This document shows positions 8,560-17,210 of a stretch of DNA of 64,000 nt, in pieces. The first letter of the stretch is position 1; every line of letters begins with the position of its first letter. The notes beneath the pieces are model-generated. The model was given only the letters and a program-made list of their open reading frames with translations, did not search any database and was not told the DNA's origin. The stretch spans positions 45,770 through 109,769 of the forward strand of contig NZ_QUEE01000016.1 of NCBI RefSeq assembly GCF_003477885.1, read 5' to 3'. Both the position numbers and the translations under genes were made by a program. The DNA is from Lachnotalea sp. AF33-28 (GTDB lineage Bacteria; Bacillota; Clostridia; Lachnospirales; Lachnospiraceae).

Positions 8560-11500
8560 ATGAGAAGACCTTATTTTTCTGCGCGCTCATTTTGGATAAG
8601 AGCGCTGGCTTATGTCTGTGCCTTGATTGCCGCATTCGGCATGTTTTGGGCACATCCTCTGACCGCGGAGGCGGAGGATTCATTTTACTCTTCAAAGGTG
8701 GGGACGCATTACATATCGGACAGCGATCCTGTCTACAGCCATGGCATGGCCTATGGGGTATACAACGCGTATTATCATAACGGAGTCCGCTGCTTCTGCT
8801 TAAACGGGGGGCTGGACGATCCGAAGGCATCCGATGCCTATGCTCCGGTGGACTCAGGGCAGATTCATTCAAGCGGGGGGATCCGGACCATACTGGAAAA
8901 CGGCTTTCCGTACAACAGCGCCTATTGGTCGGCGCGGGGGCTTAGTGAGGAGGCACAGTGGCAGGCTACACAGCTTGCGATCTGGATGTATGTGCAGATT
9001 AACGATTCCTCCTACCATGGCAAGAACTACAATGCCAACCACCATACTCGCTATGGGAATCTGACCGGTGAAGACGCGGCCGGGATGGCGGATACCCTTT
9101 ACCGTATTGCCCATTACGGAGATGCGTCTGTAAAAATTCCTCACAGCGTGGGGGTACAGGAAAAGAGTGTGGAGGGGGACCGGCTGACTTTCGTGATTCA
9201 GGCAGAAAATCTAAGCGGTTATGACGGGATCATAACTGGAATAGACGGCGGTGACAGCCTGTGGCTCAATGGGGAACCGATTACCCTGACGAACGGACAG
9301 TTTCACTCGGAAACCGGTAACGGAACAGACAGGCTTACCGTACAGCTTAAAAAGTCTGCCTCGGTACAGCTGGATCTGACCGGGTATTATGGGGAATACA
9401 ACGCGGAGCTGGTGTGGTTTGAGAGCGGGAAATCCACCACCCAGGATATGCTGGAACTTCGCAGCCTTACATTTGGCACAGGACAGACAAACGCATCCGG
9501 ACAGGAAAATGTGCAGGTTTACGGCTTTGGCAAGATAAAGAAGGTATGCTCGGAAACCGGTCGGGAGCTTGACGGCGCGCTGCTGGGATTTTATCGGGAT
9601 AAAGGCTGCAGCGAATTGGCCGCACAATCGGCAGGCGGCCAGGAGGTACAGCTGGAACCGGGTATTTATTATGTAAGAGAGATTACAGCACCGCCCGGCT
9701 ATTATAACGGACGTTCGGTGATTCAGATCGAGGTGAAGAGCGGTGAAACGGCAGAGATCACCTTGAAAAATGACCGCATAAAGGGCAGGATCGAGCTTGT
9801 AAAGAGAGATCTGGAGACGGGACAGCCGGTACCGCAGGGGGACGCGGCATTGTCCGGTGCAGTATACGGCCTGTATGCGGCAGAGCCGATCCTGCATCCG
9901 GATCAGAAGACGGGGCAGCTCTATGAAAAGGACCGGCTGGTTGCCGAGATGACCACCGACGGTCAGGCAAGAGCGGTATTGGAGGATCTGTATCTTGGCA
10001 GCTACTATATCCGTGAGTTACACAGAAGCACGGGATATGAGCTCTGCGCCAAAACTTATCCGGTAACGATCGCGGATCCGGGCCAGGACACGCCGGTAGT
10101 GACCGTAGAGGCCTCTGTGGAGGAACAGGTGATCCGCCAGGCGGTGGAGCTGCATAAAACTACCGATGAGGGAACACTGCTGGATCATTCGGGATTCTGC
10201 TTTTATCTGCGCAGTGATCTGGTGAAGCAGGGGCTAGGGCAGAACCCGGACGGCAGCTATGATTACAGACATTTTGACTTTTCGCTGGCAGAGCCTCTGA
10301 AAGCGGGAGAAAATGGGGAGACGGTGATCTATACAAACACCGATCATTTAAATCAGAGCATTGTGAGGACCGGGCTGCTTCCTTATGGTGTTTATACTGT
10401 GGCGGAACAGCAGCCCACGGAGCTTCCCAACAAGGAATATGAAACTGCGGCGCCCATAGAGATTGAGATACCCTTTGACGGTGTCCATAGGATGGAAGAT
10501 ATCGAGTGGAGCATGCTGCCGGAGCCGGGGAACCTGGCTGACCCGGATAAATCGGAAGGGTATCAGCATGTAAATGTCATGAATAAAGTTTACCGCTGCA
10601 GGCTGAAGCTGGTGAAAAAGGATAAAGAGAATAAAGAGCCGCTTTTGAAAGCAGGCGTTCTGTTTGAGCTTTACGACAGCGATAATCATAAGGTGATCCA
10701 GTATCAGGAGACCGGCAGCAGGCGCATCGGATATGAGGTTTACGAGACATCCGCAGACGGCAGCCTGCGCACCTATGAACCGCTTAGAGCGGGAGTATAC
10801 CTGTTGAAAGAAATACAGCCTCCGGAAGGATACCTGCCGGCAAAGGATATCCTCATTGAAATCTATTCCGACCAGGTGAGCTTTACGGAGGAGGGAGAGC
10901 GCGTGCAGGAAGCGGAGGTGATTTCGGGAAGCGGAGGGGATACAGCTGTTGTGGAGGTATTGGATCAGCCGATACGGGTGTGTGTCCATAAAGTGGAAAC
11001 CGGTTCAGAGGGAGAAATCCATGTCCCGGACGCCAGATTATGCCTGTACAAAGCGGAAAAGGTCGATCCGGAGCTGATTGAGATAAGTGAAACGGATGGC
11101 GAAATGGCAGCACTGTATCCGGCCGTGCGGGAACGTTTTGTCTGGAAGGAGAGAACGTTAGCTGATCAGACGGTGGTGCGCTATGTGGAAAAAGAAAATG
11201 TCACGGAAACCGTCCGCCTCTATTGTGATACAAAGTTAAAGGAACCGACGCTCATCGAAACGGATGAAGGGGATCTGCTGGCCTATCTTACCGATGAAAC
11301 AGGAGCAAAGGAAGCCGTGCCAGGCGCGGCCTGGACTACGGAGGATGCCGGCCGCAGCCTGATGAGAATCCCTTGCGGCCATTATATACTGGAGGAGCTT
11401 CAGGCACCGTGCCATCTCGGATATGTGGCTTCTTTGCCCATGGGAATTTATGTTCCGGCGCTTGAAGAAGAACTTAATGTGTATTTTGAAGACAGCTATA

Positions 11501-12015
11501 CCACCCTGGAGGTACACAAACTGGATGCAGAGAACGCAAAACCGCTCTCCGGAGCCTCTTTTGCCATTTACTGCTCAGATAAATCCGGCGGCAGAGGAGA
11601 GCTGTATGAAGAATTTGTTACAGACGGGACGCCGGTCGAGTTCACCCACATCCCTCCAGGTTTTTATATAATGGAAGAGACAAAAGCTCCGGACGGATAT
11701 CAAAAAGCAAAGCCCATGCATTTTGAGATAATGGAAACCGTCGACAGGCAGAAGCTCATTGTTTATAACAGGACGGTTACAGAAAGCGTGCCAGAAACTC
11801 CGGTGGAGACAACACCTGCCCCGGAAACGGTGCCGGCTCCCACAACACAGGCTCCGGTTCAGACAACGCCGGCACCTTCGGATGCGTCATTGGTGCCGAG
11901 TCCTTCCGCCGATACCGGAGACGCTTTCGCGGCTCTCGTCTGGATTGCTATTTTTTGCTCATCTTTTGGCCTGATCTTATTCATATCGCATAAACTTTCA
12001 AAAAAACACCGTTAA
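8560..12015 (+). CDS. Wall-anchored thioester adhesin with SpaA/Cna-B repeat domains
   Basis: A 1151-residue surface protein. A signal peptide spans about residues 1-37 (ending AEA). A thioester domain follows, with RCFCL (C78/C80) and the partner motif ATQLAIW (Q138). Proteins of this type form an internal Cys-Gln bond that can bind host proteins covalently. Then come about six prealbumin-like SpaA domains, recognisable by repeated LVKRD/LHKTT starts and E-x-x-A-P-x-G-Y ends (for example REITAPPGYY, EETKAPDGYQ). A Thr/Pro-rich stalk precedes a degenerate sorting signal (PSADTGD), a hydrophobic helix and the tail KKHR. AAGGAG precedes the start. No sortase gene lies in the window, so anchoring would depend on a sortase elsewhere. 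Confidence 0.9.
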   Translation: MRRPYFSARSFWIRALAYVCALIAAFGMFWAHPLTAEAEDSFYSSKVGTHYISDSDPVYSHGMAYGVYNAYYHNGVRCFCLNGGLDDPKASDAYAPVDSGQIHSSGGIRTILENGFPYNSAYWSARGLSEEAQWQATQLAIWMYVQINDSSYHGKNYNANHHTRYGNLTGEDAAGMADTLYRIAHYGDASVKIPHSVGVQEKSVEGDRLTFVIQAENLSGYDGIITGIDGGDSLWLNGEPITLTNGQFHSETGNGTDRLTVQLKKSASVQLDLTGYYGEYNAELVWFESGKSTTQDMLELRSLTFGTGQTNASGQENVQVYGFGKIKKVCSETGRELDGALLGFYRDKGCSELAAQSAGGQEVQLEPGIYYVREITAPPGYYNGRSVIQIEVKSGETAEITLKNDRIKGRIELVKRDLETGQPVPQGDAALSGAVYGLYAAEPILHPDQKTGQLYEKDRLVAEMTTDGQARAVLEDLYLGSYYIRELHRSTGYELCAKTYPVTIADPGQDTPVVTVEASVEEQVIRQAVELHKTTDEGTLLDHSGFCFYLRSDLVKQGLGQNPDGSYDYRHFDFSLAEPLKAGENGETVIYTNTDHLNQSIVRTGLLPYGVYTVAEQQPTELPNKEYETAAPIEIEIPFDGVHRMEDIEWSMLPEPGNLADPDKSEGYQHVNVMNKVYRCRLKLVKKDKENKEPLLKAGVLFELYDSDNHKVIQYQETGSRRIGYEVYETSADGSLRTYEPLRAGVYLLKEIQPPEGYLPAKDILIEIYSDQVSFTEEGERVQEAEVISGSGGDTAVVEVLDQPIRVCVHKVETGSEGEIHVPDARLCLYKAEKVDPELIEISETDGEMAALYPAVRERFVWKERTLADQTVVRYVEKENVTETVRLYCDTKLKEPTLIETDEGDLLAYLTDETGAKEAVPGAAWTTEDAGRSLMRIPCGHYILEELQAPCHLGYVASLPMGIYVPALEEELNVYFEDSYTTLEVHKLDAENAKPLSGASFAIYCSDKSGGRGELYEEFVTDGTPVEFTHIPPGFYIMEETKAPDGYQKAKPMHFEIMETVDRQKLIVYNRTVTESVPETPVETTPAPETVPAPTTQAPVQTTPAPSDASLVPSPSADTGDAFAALVWIAIFCSSFGLILFISHKLSKKHR

Positions 12016-12019
12016 TCGG

Positions 12020-12048
12020 TTGCATTTTTCGTCAAAATGGGGTACGAT
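12020..12048 (+). promoter_or_regulatory. Promoter of asd
   Basis: The -35 is TTGCAT (12020-12025) and the -10 is TACGAT (12043-12048), with a 17-bp spacer. The leader of about 140 nt holds a small hairpin around 12082-12106 and a weak hairpin before a T6 run at about 12131, but matches no riboswitch class I know. Confidence 0.55.
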
Positions 12049-12191
12049 ACTTTCCAATAAAGTATGATCGCAAAAGACAAGTGTGCGCAAAGCGCATACG
12101 CACTGCGGAGGCGGTGCCGAAAATGGCAGCTTTTTTCCGCGGCGGATTTCCTGCGGTAATACCGAATGAGTAAGAAAAAGGAGAGTACGTT

Positions 12192-13277
12192 ATGAGTGAA
12201 AAGCTTAAGGTAGGTATCCTTGGCGGTACCGGAATGGTGGGACAGAGATTCGTGTCCTTATTGGAGAATCATCCCTGGTTTGAGGTCGCGGCGATTGCTG
12301 CCAGCCCCAGAAGCGCGGGTAAGACATATGAGGAGGCTGTCGGTGGACGTTGGAAAATGAGCACTCCGATGCCGGAAGCTGTGAAACATATCATCGTTAA
12401 AAATGTAAACGAAGTGGAAGAGGTAGCTTCCTGCGTGGATTTCGTATTCAGCGCGGTGGACATGACCAAAGATGAGATAAAGGCCATTGAGGAAGCTTAT
12501 GCGAAAGCGGAAATCCCCGTAGTCTCCAACAACAGCGCCCACAGATGGACGCCCGATGTGCCGATGGTGATCCCGGAGATCAATCCGGAACATCTGGAGG
12601 TAATCCCGTTCCAGAAAAAGCGTCTGGGAACTTTGCGCGGATTTATTGCCGTTAAACCCAACTGCTCCATACAGAGCTATACGCCCGCCCTCCACGCGTT
12701 AAAACAGTTCGGACCCAAGGTGGTGGTTGCTACCACCTATCAGGCGATCTCAGGCGCGGGTAAGACCTTTAAAGACTGGCCGGAGATGGTGGACAATGTT
12801 ATTCCCTTCATCGGCGGAGAAGAGGAAAAGAGCGAGCAGGAGCCTTTAAGAATCTGGGGCAAGGTGGAAGACGGCGTGATTAAGAAGGCGGATGCGCCTT
12901 TAATCACCACACAGTGCATCCGTGTGCCGGTTTCTGACGGACATACGGCCGCCGTGTTCGTATCTTTTGAAAAAAAACCAACAAAAGAAGAAATCCTGAA
13001 ATGCTGGGCCGAGTATAAGGGGGAACCGCAGGAACTGGGACTTCCCAGCGCTCCGAAGCAGTTCATCAAATATTTTGAGGAAGACAACCGCCCACAGGCA
13101 AAACTGGATCGCGATTACGAAAAGGGCATGGGCGTCTGCCTGGGCCGTTTGAGAGAGGACACGGTATACGATTATAAATTCGTGGGTCTGTCCCACAATA
13201 CCTTGAGAGGCGCGGCAGGCGGGGCCGTTCTGGTAGCGGAGCTGCTGACAGCAAAAGGATATATAAAAGCAAAATAA
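12192..13277 (+). CDS. asd: Aspartate-semialdehyde dehydrogenase
   Basis: A 361-residue enzyme that reduces beta-aspartyl phosphate to aspartate semialdehyde with NADPH, the branch point to lysine/diaminopimelate, threonine and methionine. The N-terminal NADP motif is GGTGMVGQRF. The catalytic cysteine lies in VKPNCSIQSYTPAL, and a C-terminal NTLRGAAGGAVLVAELL completes the fold. The length and NNSAHRW/VMVIPEINPEH segments fit the archaeal/fungal-like subgroup rather than the enterobacterial one. AAGGAGAG precedes the ATG. galM follows 17 bp after the stop codon and is probably co-transcribed, although the two pathways are unrelated. Confidence 0.92.
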   Translation: MSEKLKVGILGGTGMVGQRFVSLLENHPWFEVAAIAASPRSAGKTYEEAVGGRWKMSTPMPEAVKHIIVKNVNEVEEVASCVDFVFSAVDMTKDEIKAIEEAYAKAEIPVVSNNSAHRWTPDVPMVIPEINPEHLEVIPFQKKRLGTLRGFIAVKPNCSIQSYTPALHALKQFGPKVVVATTYQAISGAGKTFKDWPEMVDNVIPFIGGEEEKSEQEPLRIWGKVEDGVIKKADAPLITTQCIRVPVSDGHTAAVFVSFEKKPTKEEILKCWAEYKGEPQELGLPSAPKQFIKYFEEDNRPQAKLDRDYEKGMGVCLGRLREDTVYDYKFVGLSHNTLRGAAGGAVLVAELLTAKGYIKAK

Positions 13278-13294
13278 GACAGGCGGAGGATGGT

Positions 13295-14338
13295 ATGGCG
13301 ATTACAGTCAGGGAGTTCGGGGTTACAAAAAGCGGGGAAAAGGCATCCCTTTACACGATGACAAATGAAAACGGCATGCGTGTCAGTGTCAGCGATTATG
13401 GCGCTACGCTGGTATCCGTATTGGTTCCGGATAAGGCTGGACAGATGGCGGATGTAGTTTTGGGTTATGACGATGTGGCTGAATATGAGGAGAAAGCCGG
13501 GCATTTTGGCGCTACGGTGGGAAGAAATGCCAACCGCATCGCGGGCGCGGCGTTCTTACTCGGCGGCAGACGGATTCAGCTTTCCACAGCCGGCGGTATA
13601 AATAATCTGCACAGCGGTCCGGACTATTACGGCAAGCGCTTCTGGGAGGCGCAGGCGGAGGAAGGAAGTCTTGGTTCTTCCGTGGAATTTTCTCTTTTCA
13701 GTCCGGATGGGGATCAAGGTTTTCCTGGCAATGCGGACATTACGGTCGTCTATACGCTGACGGCAGATAATGCGCTTATGATTTCCTATCATGGCGTCTG
13801 CGATCAGGACACGGTCATGAATATGACAAACCACAGCTATTTCAATCTGGCGGGACATGATTCCGGAACCGTGCTGGATCAGGAGATATGGCTGGATTCG
13901 GATTATTTTACGGCGGCTGACGAGGCGTCCATTCCTACAGGAGAGATCCGCCCTGTTAAGGGTACGCCGATGGATTTCACGGTTCCTAAGCCGATCGGCA
14001 GAGATATCGGTGCTGAGTATGACGCGCTGATTTTCGGCAAGGGTTATGATCATAACTGGGTGCTGAAAACAGACGGGGAACAGAAGCTGGTGGCCAGGCT
14101 GACAGACCCTGTATCCGGCCGCGTCATGGAGGTATATACGGATCTTCCGGGCGTACAGATCTATACCGGCAATTTCGTGGATACCGTCGGAAAGAACGGT
14201 GCGAAATACGATGCCAGAAGTGGAGTCTGCTTTGAAACACAGTACTATCCGGACAGTGTGAACAAGCCGGAATTTCCTTCACCGGTCGTTAAGGCGGGAG
14301 AAGAGTATGACACTGTGACAGTCTATAAGTTTTTATAA
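13295..14338 (+). CDS. galM: Aldose 1-epimerase (mutarotase)
   Basis: A 347-residue GalM-family protein that interconverts alpha and beta anomers of glucose or galactose in the cytoplasm. Conserved segments include GATLVSVLVPDKAG, the substrate-binding GRNANRIAGA, MNMTNHSYFNL with the catalytic His, and GVCFETQYYPDSVN with the catalytic Glu near the C-terminus. GGAGG precedes the ATG. It is downstream of asd with a short gap and ends at a strong bidirectional terminator. No galactokinase or uridylyltransferase gene is adjacent. Confidence 0.92.
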   Translation: MAITVREFGVTKSGEKASLYTMTNENGMRVSVSDYGATLVSVLVPDKAGQMADVVLGYDDVAEYEEKAGHFGATVGRNANRIAGAAFLLGGRRIQLSTAGGINNLHSGPDYYGKRFWEAQAEEGSLGSSVEFSLFSPDGDQGFPGNADITVVYTLTADNALMISYHGVCDQDTVMNMTNHSYFNLAGHDSGTVLDQEIWLDSDYFTAADEASIPTGEIRPVKGTPMDFTVPKPIGRDIGAEYDALIFGKGYDHNWVLKTDGEQKLVARLTDPVSGRVMEVYTDLPGVQIYTGNFVDTVGKNGAKYDARSGVCFETQYYPDSVNKPEFPSPVVKAGEEYDTVTVYKFL

Positions 14339-14350
14339 TGTATGAAAATA

Positions 14351-14404
14351 AATAATCTGGGAGCTGGCGCACGGAGTGATTCGCGCGTCAGCTCCCAGAT
14401 TATT
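14351..14404. terminator. Bidirectional terminator between galM and the yeiH-like gene
   Basis: A nearly perfect 19-20-bp inverted repeat: AATAATCTGGGAGCTG on the left pairs with CAGCTCCCAGATTATT on the right. A and T runs lie at the two ends. It separates two converging genes. Confidence 0.85.
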
Positions 14405-14481
14405 TAAGCATGTCGTTAAAGCGGCCCGCCGCAGGCGGAAAGTCCCGAAAGAAGATTTTTACATATCTATGTATTTGCTGT

Positions 14482-15489
14482 TTACCATATACCGAGGACA
14501 TGCTGCATCCCCAGGCTGACCAGCGCGATTCCGATCCAGCAGCACATGCCCATGAAGATGGGCTTGCCGCCGGTCTTTACCAGCTTGACAAGATTGGTGT
14601 TCAGGCCGATGGCCGCCATGGCCATGATGATAAAGAACTTGCTCAAATCCTTTAACGGGCCGGTTACGGAAGCGGGCAGAGAGAACACTGTGGTCACAAC
14701 GGATGCCAGCAGAAAGAACAGTACAAAATAAGGAAATATTTTTTTAAGGCTCACATGATTCGCGGTCTGGCCGGCTTCTTTTTGGGTGCGGATAAAAGCC
14801 AGAACCAGCGTGATCGGTATGATGGCCAGCGTGCGGGTCAACTTGACGATAGCGGCTGAATCCAGCGTATTGCTCCCATGGATGCCGTCCCAGGCGGTAG
14901 CTGCAGCAGTGACGGAGGAGGTGTCATTGATAGCCGTGCCTGCAAAAAGGCCGAATCCTTCATTGGACAGGCCCAGCATGCTGCCAAGCGTCGGAAAGAT
15001 CAGCGCTGCCGCCACATTGAACAGGAAGATTACGGATATGGCCTGAGCGATTTCCTCATCGTCCGCTCCGATGACAGGAGCGGTCGCGGCGATAGCGGAG
15101 CCGCCGCAGATAGAGGAGCCTACGCCGATCAGCGTGGAGATCCGTGAGGGTATTTTCATCAGTCGGCAGACCACAAACGCGATAATCAGTGACGTGGAGA
15201 TCGTGGATAAAATGATCGGCAGAGACTGCCTGCCTTTGGAGAGTATATCGGTCAGATTCATGCCAAAACCCAGCAGTATCACCGCATACTGGAGGATCTT
15301 TTTGGAAGTAAAGGTGATGCCGGGCTGCAGCGTATCCCTGGATTTCAGAAACAGCGTGATAACCATACCGAGAAGAATGGCGAAAACCGGACCGCCCACC
15401 ACCGGGAGCAGATGCCCCAGATACCAGGAAGGAACAGCGATGCAGAGACACAGAAGAAGACCCTTCCAGTTTTTCTTGATAAAGTTCAT
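14482..15489 (-). CDS. YeiH-family putative sulfate/sulfite exporter
   Basis: A 335-residue polytopic membrane protein of the YeiH family (PF03601), with about ten helices. Conserved stretches are YAVILLGFGMNL, LIGVGSSICGGSAIAA and AGTAINDTSSVTAAA. Members have been proposed to export sulfate or sulfite; E. coli YeiH is controlled by the LysR regulator YeiE. The same arrangement appears here, with a LysR-type gene divergently transcribed 245 bp away and an AT-rich palindrome between them. The gene ends at a terminator shared with galM. The exact substrate is not established from sequence. Confidence 0.82.
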   Translation of the reverse strand: MNFIKKNWKGLLLCLCIAVPSWYLGHLLPVVGGPVFAILLGMVITLFLKSRDTLQPGITFTSKKILQYAVILLGFGMNLTDILSKGRQSLPIILSTISTSLIIAFVVCRLMKIPSRISTLIGVGSSICGGSAIAATAPVIGADDEEIAQAISVIFLFNVAAALIFPTLGSMLGLSNEGFGLFAGTAINDTSSVTAAATAWDGIHGSNTLDSAAIVKLTRTLAIIPITLVLAFIRTQKEAGQTANHVSLKKIFPYFVLFFLLASVVTTVFSLPASVTGPLKDLSKFFIIMAMAAIGLNTNLVKLVKTGGKPIFMGMCCWIGIALVSLGMQHVLGIW

Positions 15490-15593
15490 AATAAACTCCT
15501 TTCACCGATGCGTACATTATTGCCGCCCATTTTCAGCACAGACAGCGTGGACAATTATATCATTTTCTAAAGATAAAATGAAATTATAATTAT

Positions 15594-15607
15594 TTATTTA
15601 TAAATAA
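15594..15607. promoter_or_regulatory. AT-rich palindrome between yeiH-like and lysR genes
   Basis: TTATTTATAAATAA is a perfect 14-bp palindrome in the divergent promoter region. It has the general form of LysR-type (T-N11-A) sites. It is a candidate operator for the adjacent regulator. Confidence 0.4.
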
Positions 15608-15734
15608 GATTATGTTATTATATTATACGATCCTAAGCGGCGTGTTGAACGCAGGCGGGTTGCTGGGCGGCTAAGCTGACTGCTGCTATATTTTAGTTTA
15701 TTTCCATAGGAAATGTTTACGGAGGAAGAAAAAT

Positions 15735-16634
15735 ATGCTGGATTTTCGGATCGACACTTTTCTGGCGGTGTGCGCCCATATGAATTATACAAAAGCGGCA
15801 GAGGAATTAAACATCACACAGCCCGCCGTTTCACAGCACATACGGTATCTGGAGGAAACATACCGGACAAGGCTGTTTCAGCACAGGGGAAAGAAGATCG
15901 AACTGACAGCTGCCGGACGCCTGTTCCTAAGTTCCGCCATCACGATGAAGCACGATGATCTGCGCCTTAGGGAAAAGCTTGCCGAGGTGAGCCGCAAGAA
16001 AAACCGGCTGAATTTCGGAGTGACGCTGACCATCGGAGAATATGTAATGCCTGGGCCCATCGCTTCCTATCTGCAGAAATATCCGGATACCGCCATACGG
16101 ATGCTGACGGCGAATACATCCGAGCTTTTAAAGCGGATGAATTCCAGTGAAATTGATTTTGCTCTGGTCGAGGGATATTTTCCAAAGGAGGAGTATGATT
16201 CATTGGTTTATTCCAGAGAGCGCTATATCGGCGTATGCAGGAAGGACTATCCTTTTCATAAAAAGGTACGCAGGATTGAGGATCTGCTGCCGGAACGGGT
16301 GATCATACGGGAACCCGGATCGGGCACAAGGGAGATTTGGGAGAACGTGCTGGAGAGCAAGAACCTCGGTGTTCACGATTTTCGGAATGTGGTGGAGATC
16401 GGCAATATCAATGCGATCAAGCAGCTGGTGGGAGACGGGCTTGGAATCACCTTCCTGTACCAGGCCGCAGTGCAGAAAGAGCTGGAAGAAGGACTGCTTG
16501 CAGAGATCTCATTGGAGGATTTTCATATAACGCATGATTTCACATTTATCTGGAGAAAGAACAGCATATTCGCAGAGGATTACCATGAACTGTTCGAACT
16601 GCTGGCCGGACGCGATGCCGTAACGGTTAACTAA
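15735..16634 (+). CDS. LysR-family transcriptional regulator
   Basis: A 299-residue regulator. The N-terminal winged helix (residues 1-60) contains NYTKAAEELNITQPAVSQHI, and residues 90-295 form the periplasmic-binding-like effector domain. It resembles YeiE/CysL-type regulators, which respond to sulfur-related anions; that specificity is inferred from the divergent yeiH-like exporter. GGAGG lies 9 nt before the ATG at 15735. LysR proteins typically activate the divergent gene and repress themselves through a shared site, and a palindrome suitable for this lies at 15594-15607. Confidence 0.85.
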   Translation: MLDFRIDTFLAVCAHMNYTKAAEELNITQPAVSQHIRYLEETYRTRLFQHRGKKIELTAAGRLFLSSAITMKHDDLRLREKLAEVSRKKNRLNFGVTLTIGEYVMPGPIASYLQKYPDTAIRMLTANTSELLKRMNSSEIDFALVEGYFPKEEYDSLVYSRERYIGVCRKDYPFHKKVRRIEDLLPERVIIREPGSGTREIWENVLESKNLGVHDFRNVVEIGNINAIKQLVGDGLGITFLYQAAVQKELEEGLLAEISLEDFHITHDFTFIWRKNSIFAEDYHELFELLAGRDAVTVN

Positions 16635-16643
16635 TAGAGCTGC

Positions 16644-16671
16644 TGTTCACAGTTACTGAAAAATTCCCGCG
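16644..16671. repeat. Dispersed intergenic repeat, family A (inverted copy)
   Basis: Read on the minus strand this is CGCGGGAATTTTTCAGTAAC plus TGTGAACA, nearly the same as 41520-41547. A further pair, AACAGTAAC / GTTACT, follows at 16676-16695. Confidence 0.6.
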
Positions 16672-16746
16672 TGTGAACAGTAACAAACTGTTACTGAAAT
16701 AGCGAATCAAAAACAGAATTTGCTGGAAAATTTCGATAATTTATAT

Positions 16747-16752
16747 TATAAT
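16747..16752 (+). promoter_or_regulatory. -10 box upstream of the c-di-AMP receptor gene
   Basis: TATAAT lies in an AT-rich stretch about 120 bp before the gene. No good -35 at 17 bp was found; TTGCTG at 16720 is 21 bp away. Confidence 0.4.
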
Positions 16753-16871
16753 AAGGTATAGTTACATAAATAAGATGACAGTAATCGGAGGCCGGAGCAT
16801 GAGATGCAGATCAGTCACGGATATAAGGATGGCATGCCGCGGCAGATGAACGGAAAGGCAGGGATTTTGTT

Positions 16872-17207
16872 ATGAAGATGATTTATGCGATTGTACGCGC
16901 TGAAGACGGCAGTATTGTAATTGAAGAACTGAACAGGCAGGGGTTTAGCGTTACAAGGCTTTCAACCACCGGCGGTTTCCTGCGTAAAGGCAACAGCACC
17001 CTGTTAATTGGAACGGAAGACGAAAAGGTTGACGAGGCGATCGACATCATACGGAAAGAGTGCGGCAAGCGGCAGCAGATCGTATATAATATGCCTTATA
17101 CCGCGGAGGGAGTTCCGATGAACACCAGCCAGGCAATCCCGGTCAATGTGGATGCGGGCGGAGCTACCATATTCGTTCTGGATGTGGACCGGTATGAGAA
17201 GGTATAA
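16872..17207 (+). CDS. darA: Cyclic-di-AMP receptor, PII-like (DarA/PstA family)
   Basis: A 111-residue protein matching the DarA/PstA family (PF06153) along its full length. Diagnostic segments are the N-terminal MIYAIVRAEDGS, the loop region STTGGFLRKGNSTLLIGTED, and the C-terminal GGATIFVLDVDRYEKV. These trimeric cytosolic proteins bind c-di-AMP, the nucleotide that controls potassium and osmolyte homeostasis in Firmicutes; the downstream partner of DarA is not well defined. Here the corA gene starts 3 bp after the stop codon. That implies co-transcription and perhaps a functional link to divalent-cation transport. Confidence 0.88.
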   Translation: MKMIYAIVRAEDGSIVIEELNRQGFSVTRLSTTGGFLRKGNSTLLIGTEDEKVDEAIDIIRKECGKRQQIVYNMPYTAEGVPMNTSQAIPVNVDAGGATIFVLDVDRYEKV

Positions 17208-17210
17208 GCG

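Noticed and set aside
12049..12191. Possible lysine riboswitch or T-box before asd
   Set aside because: The conserved lysine aptamer or T-box sequences are absent; only small hairpins are visible.
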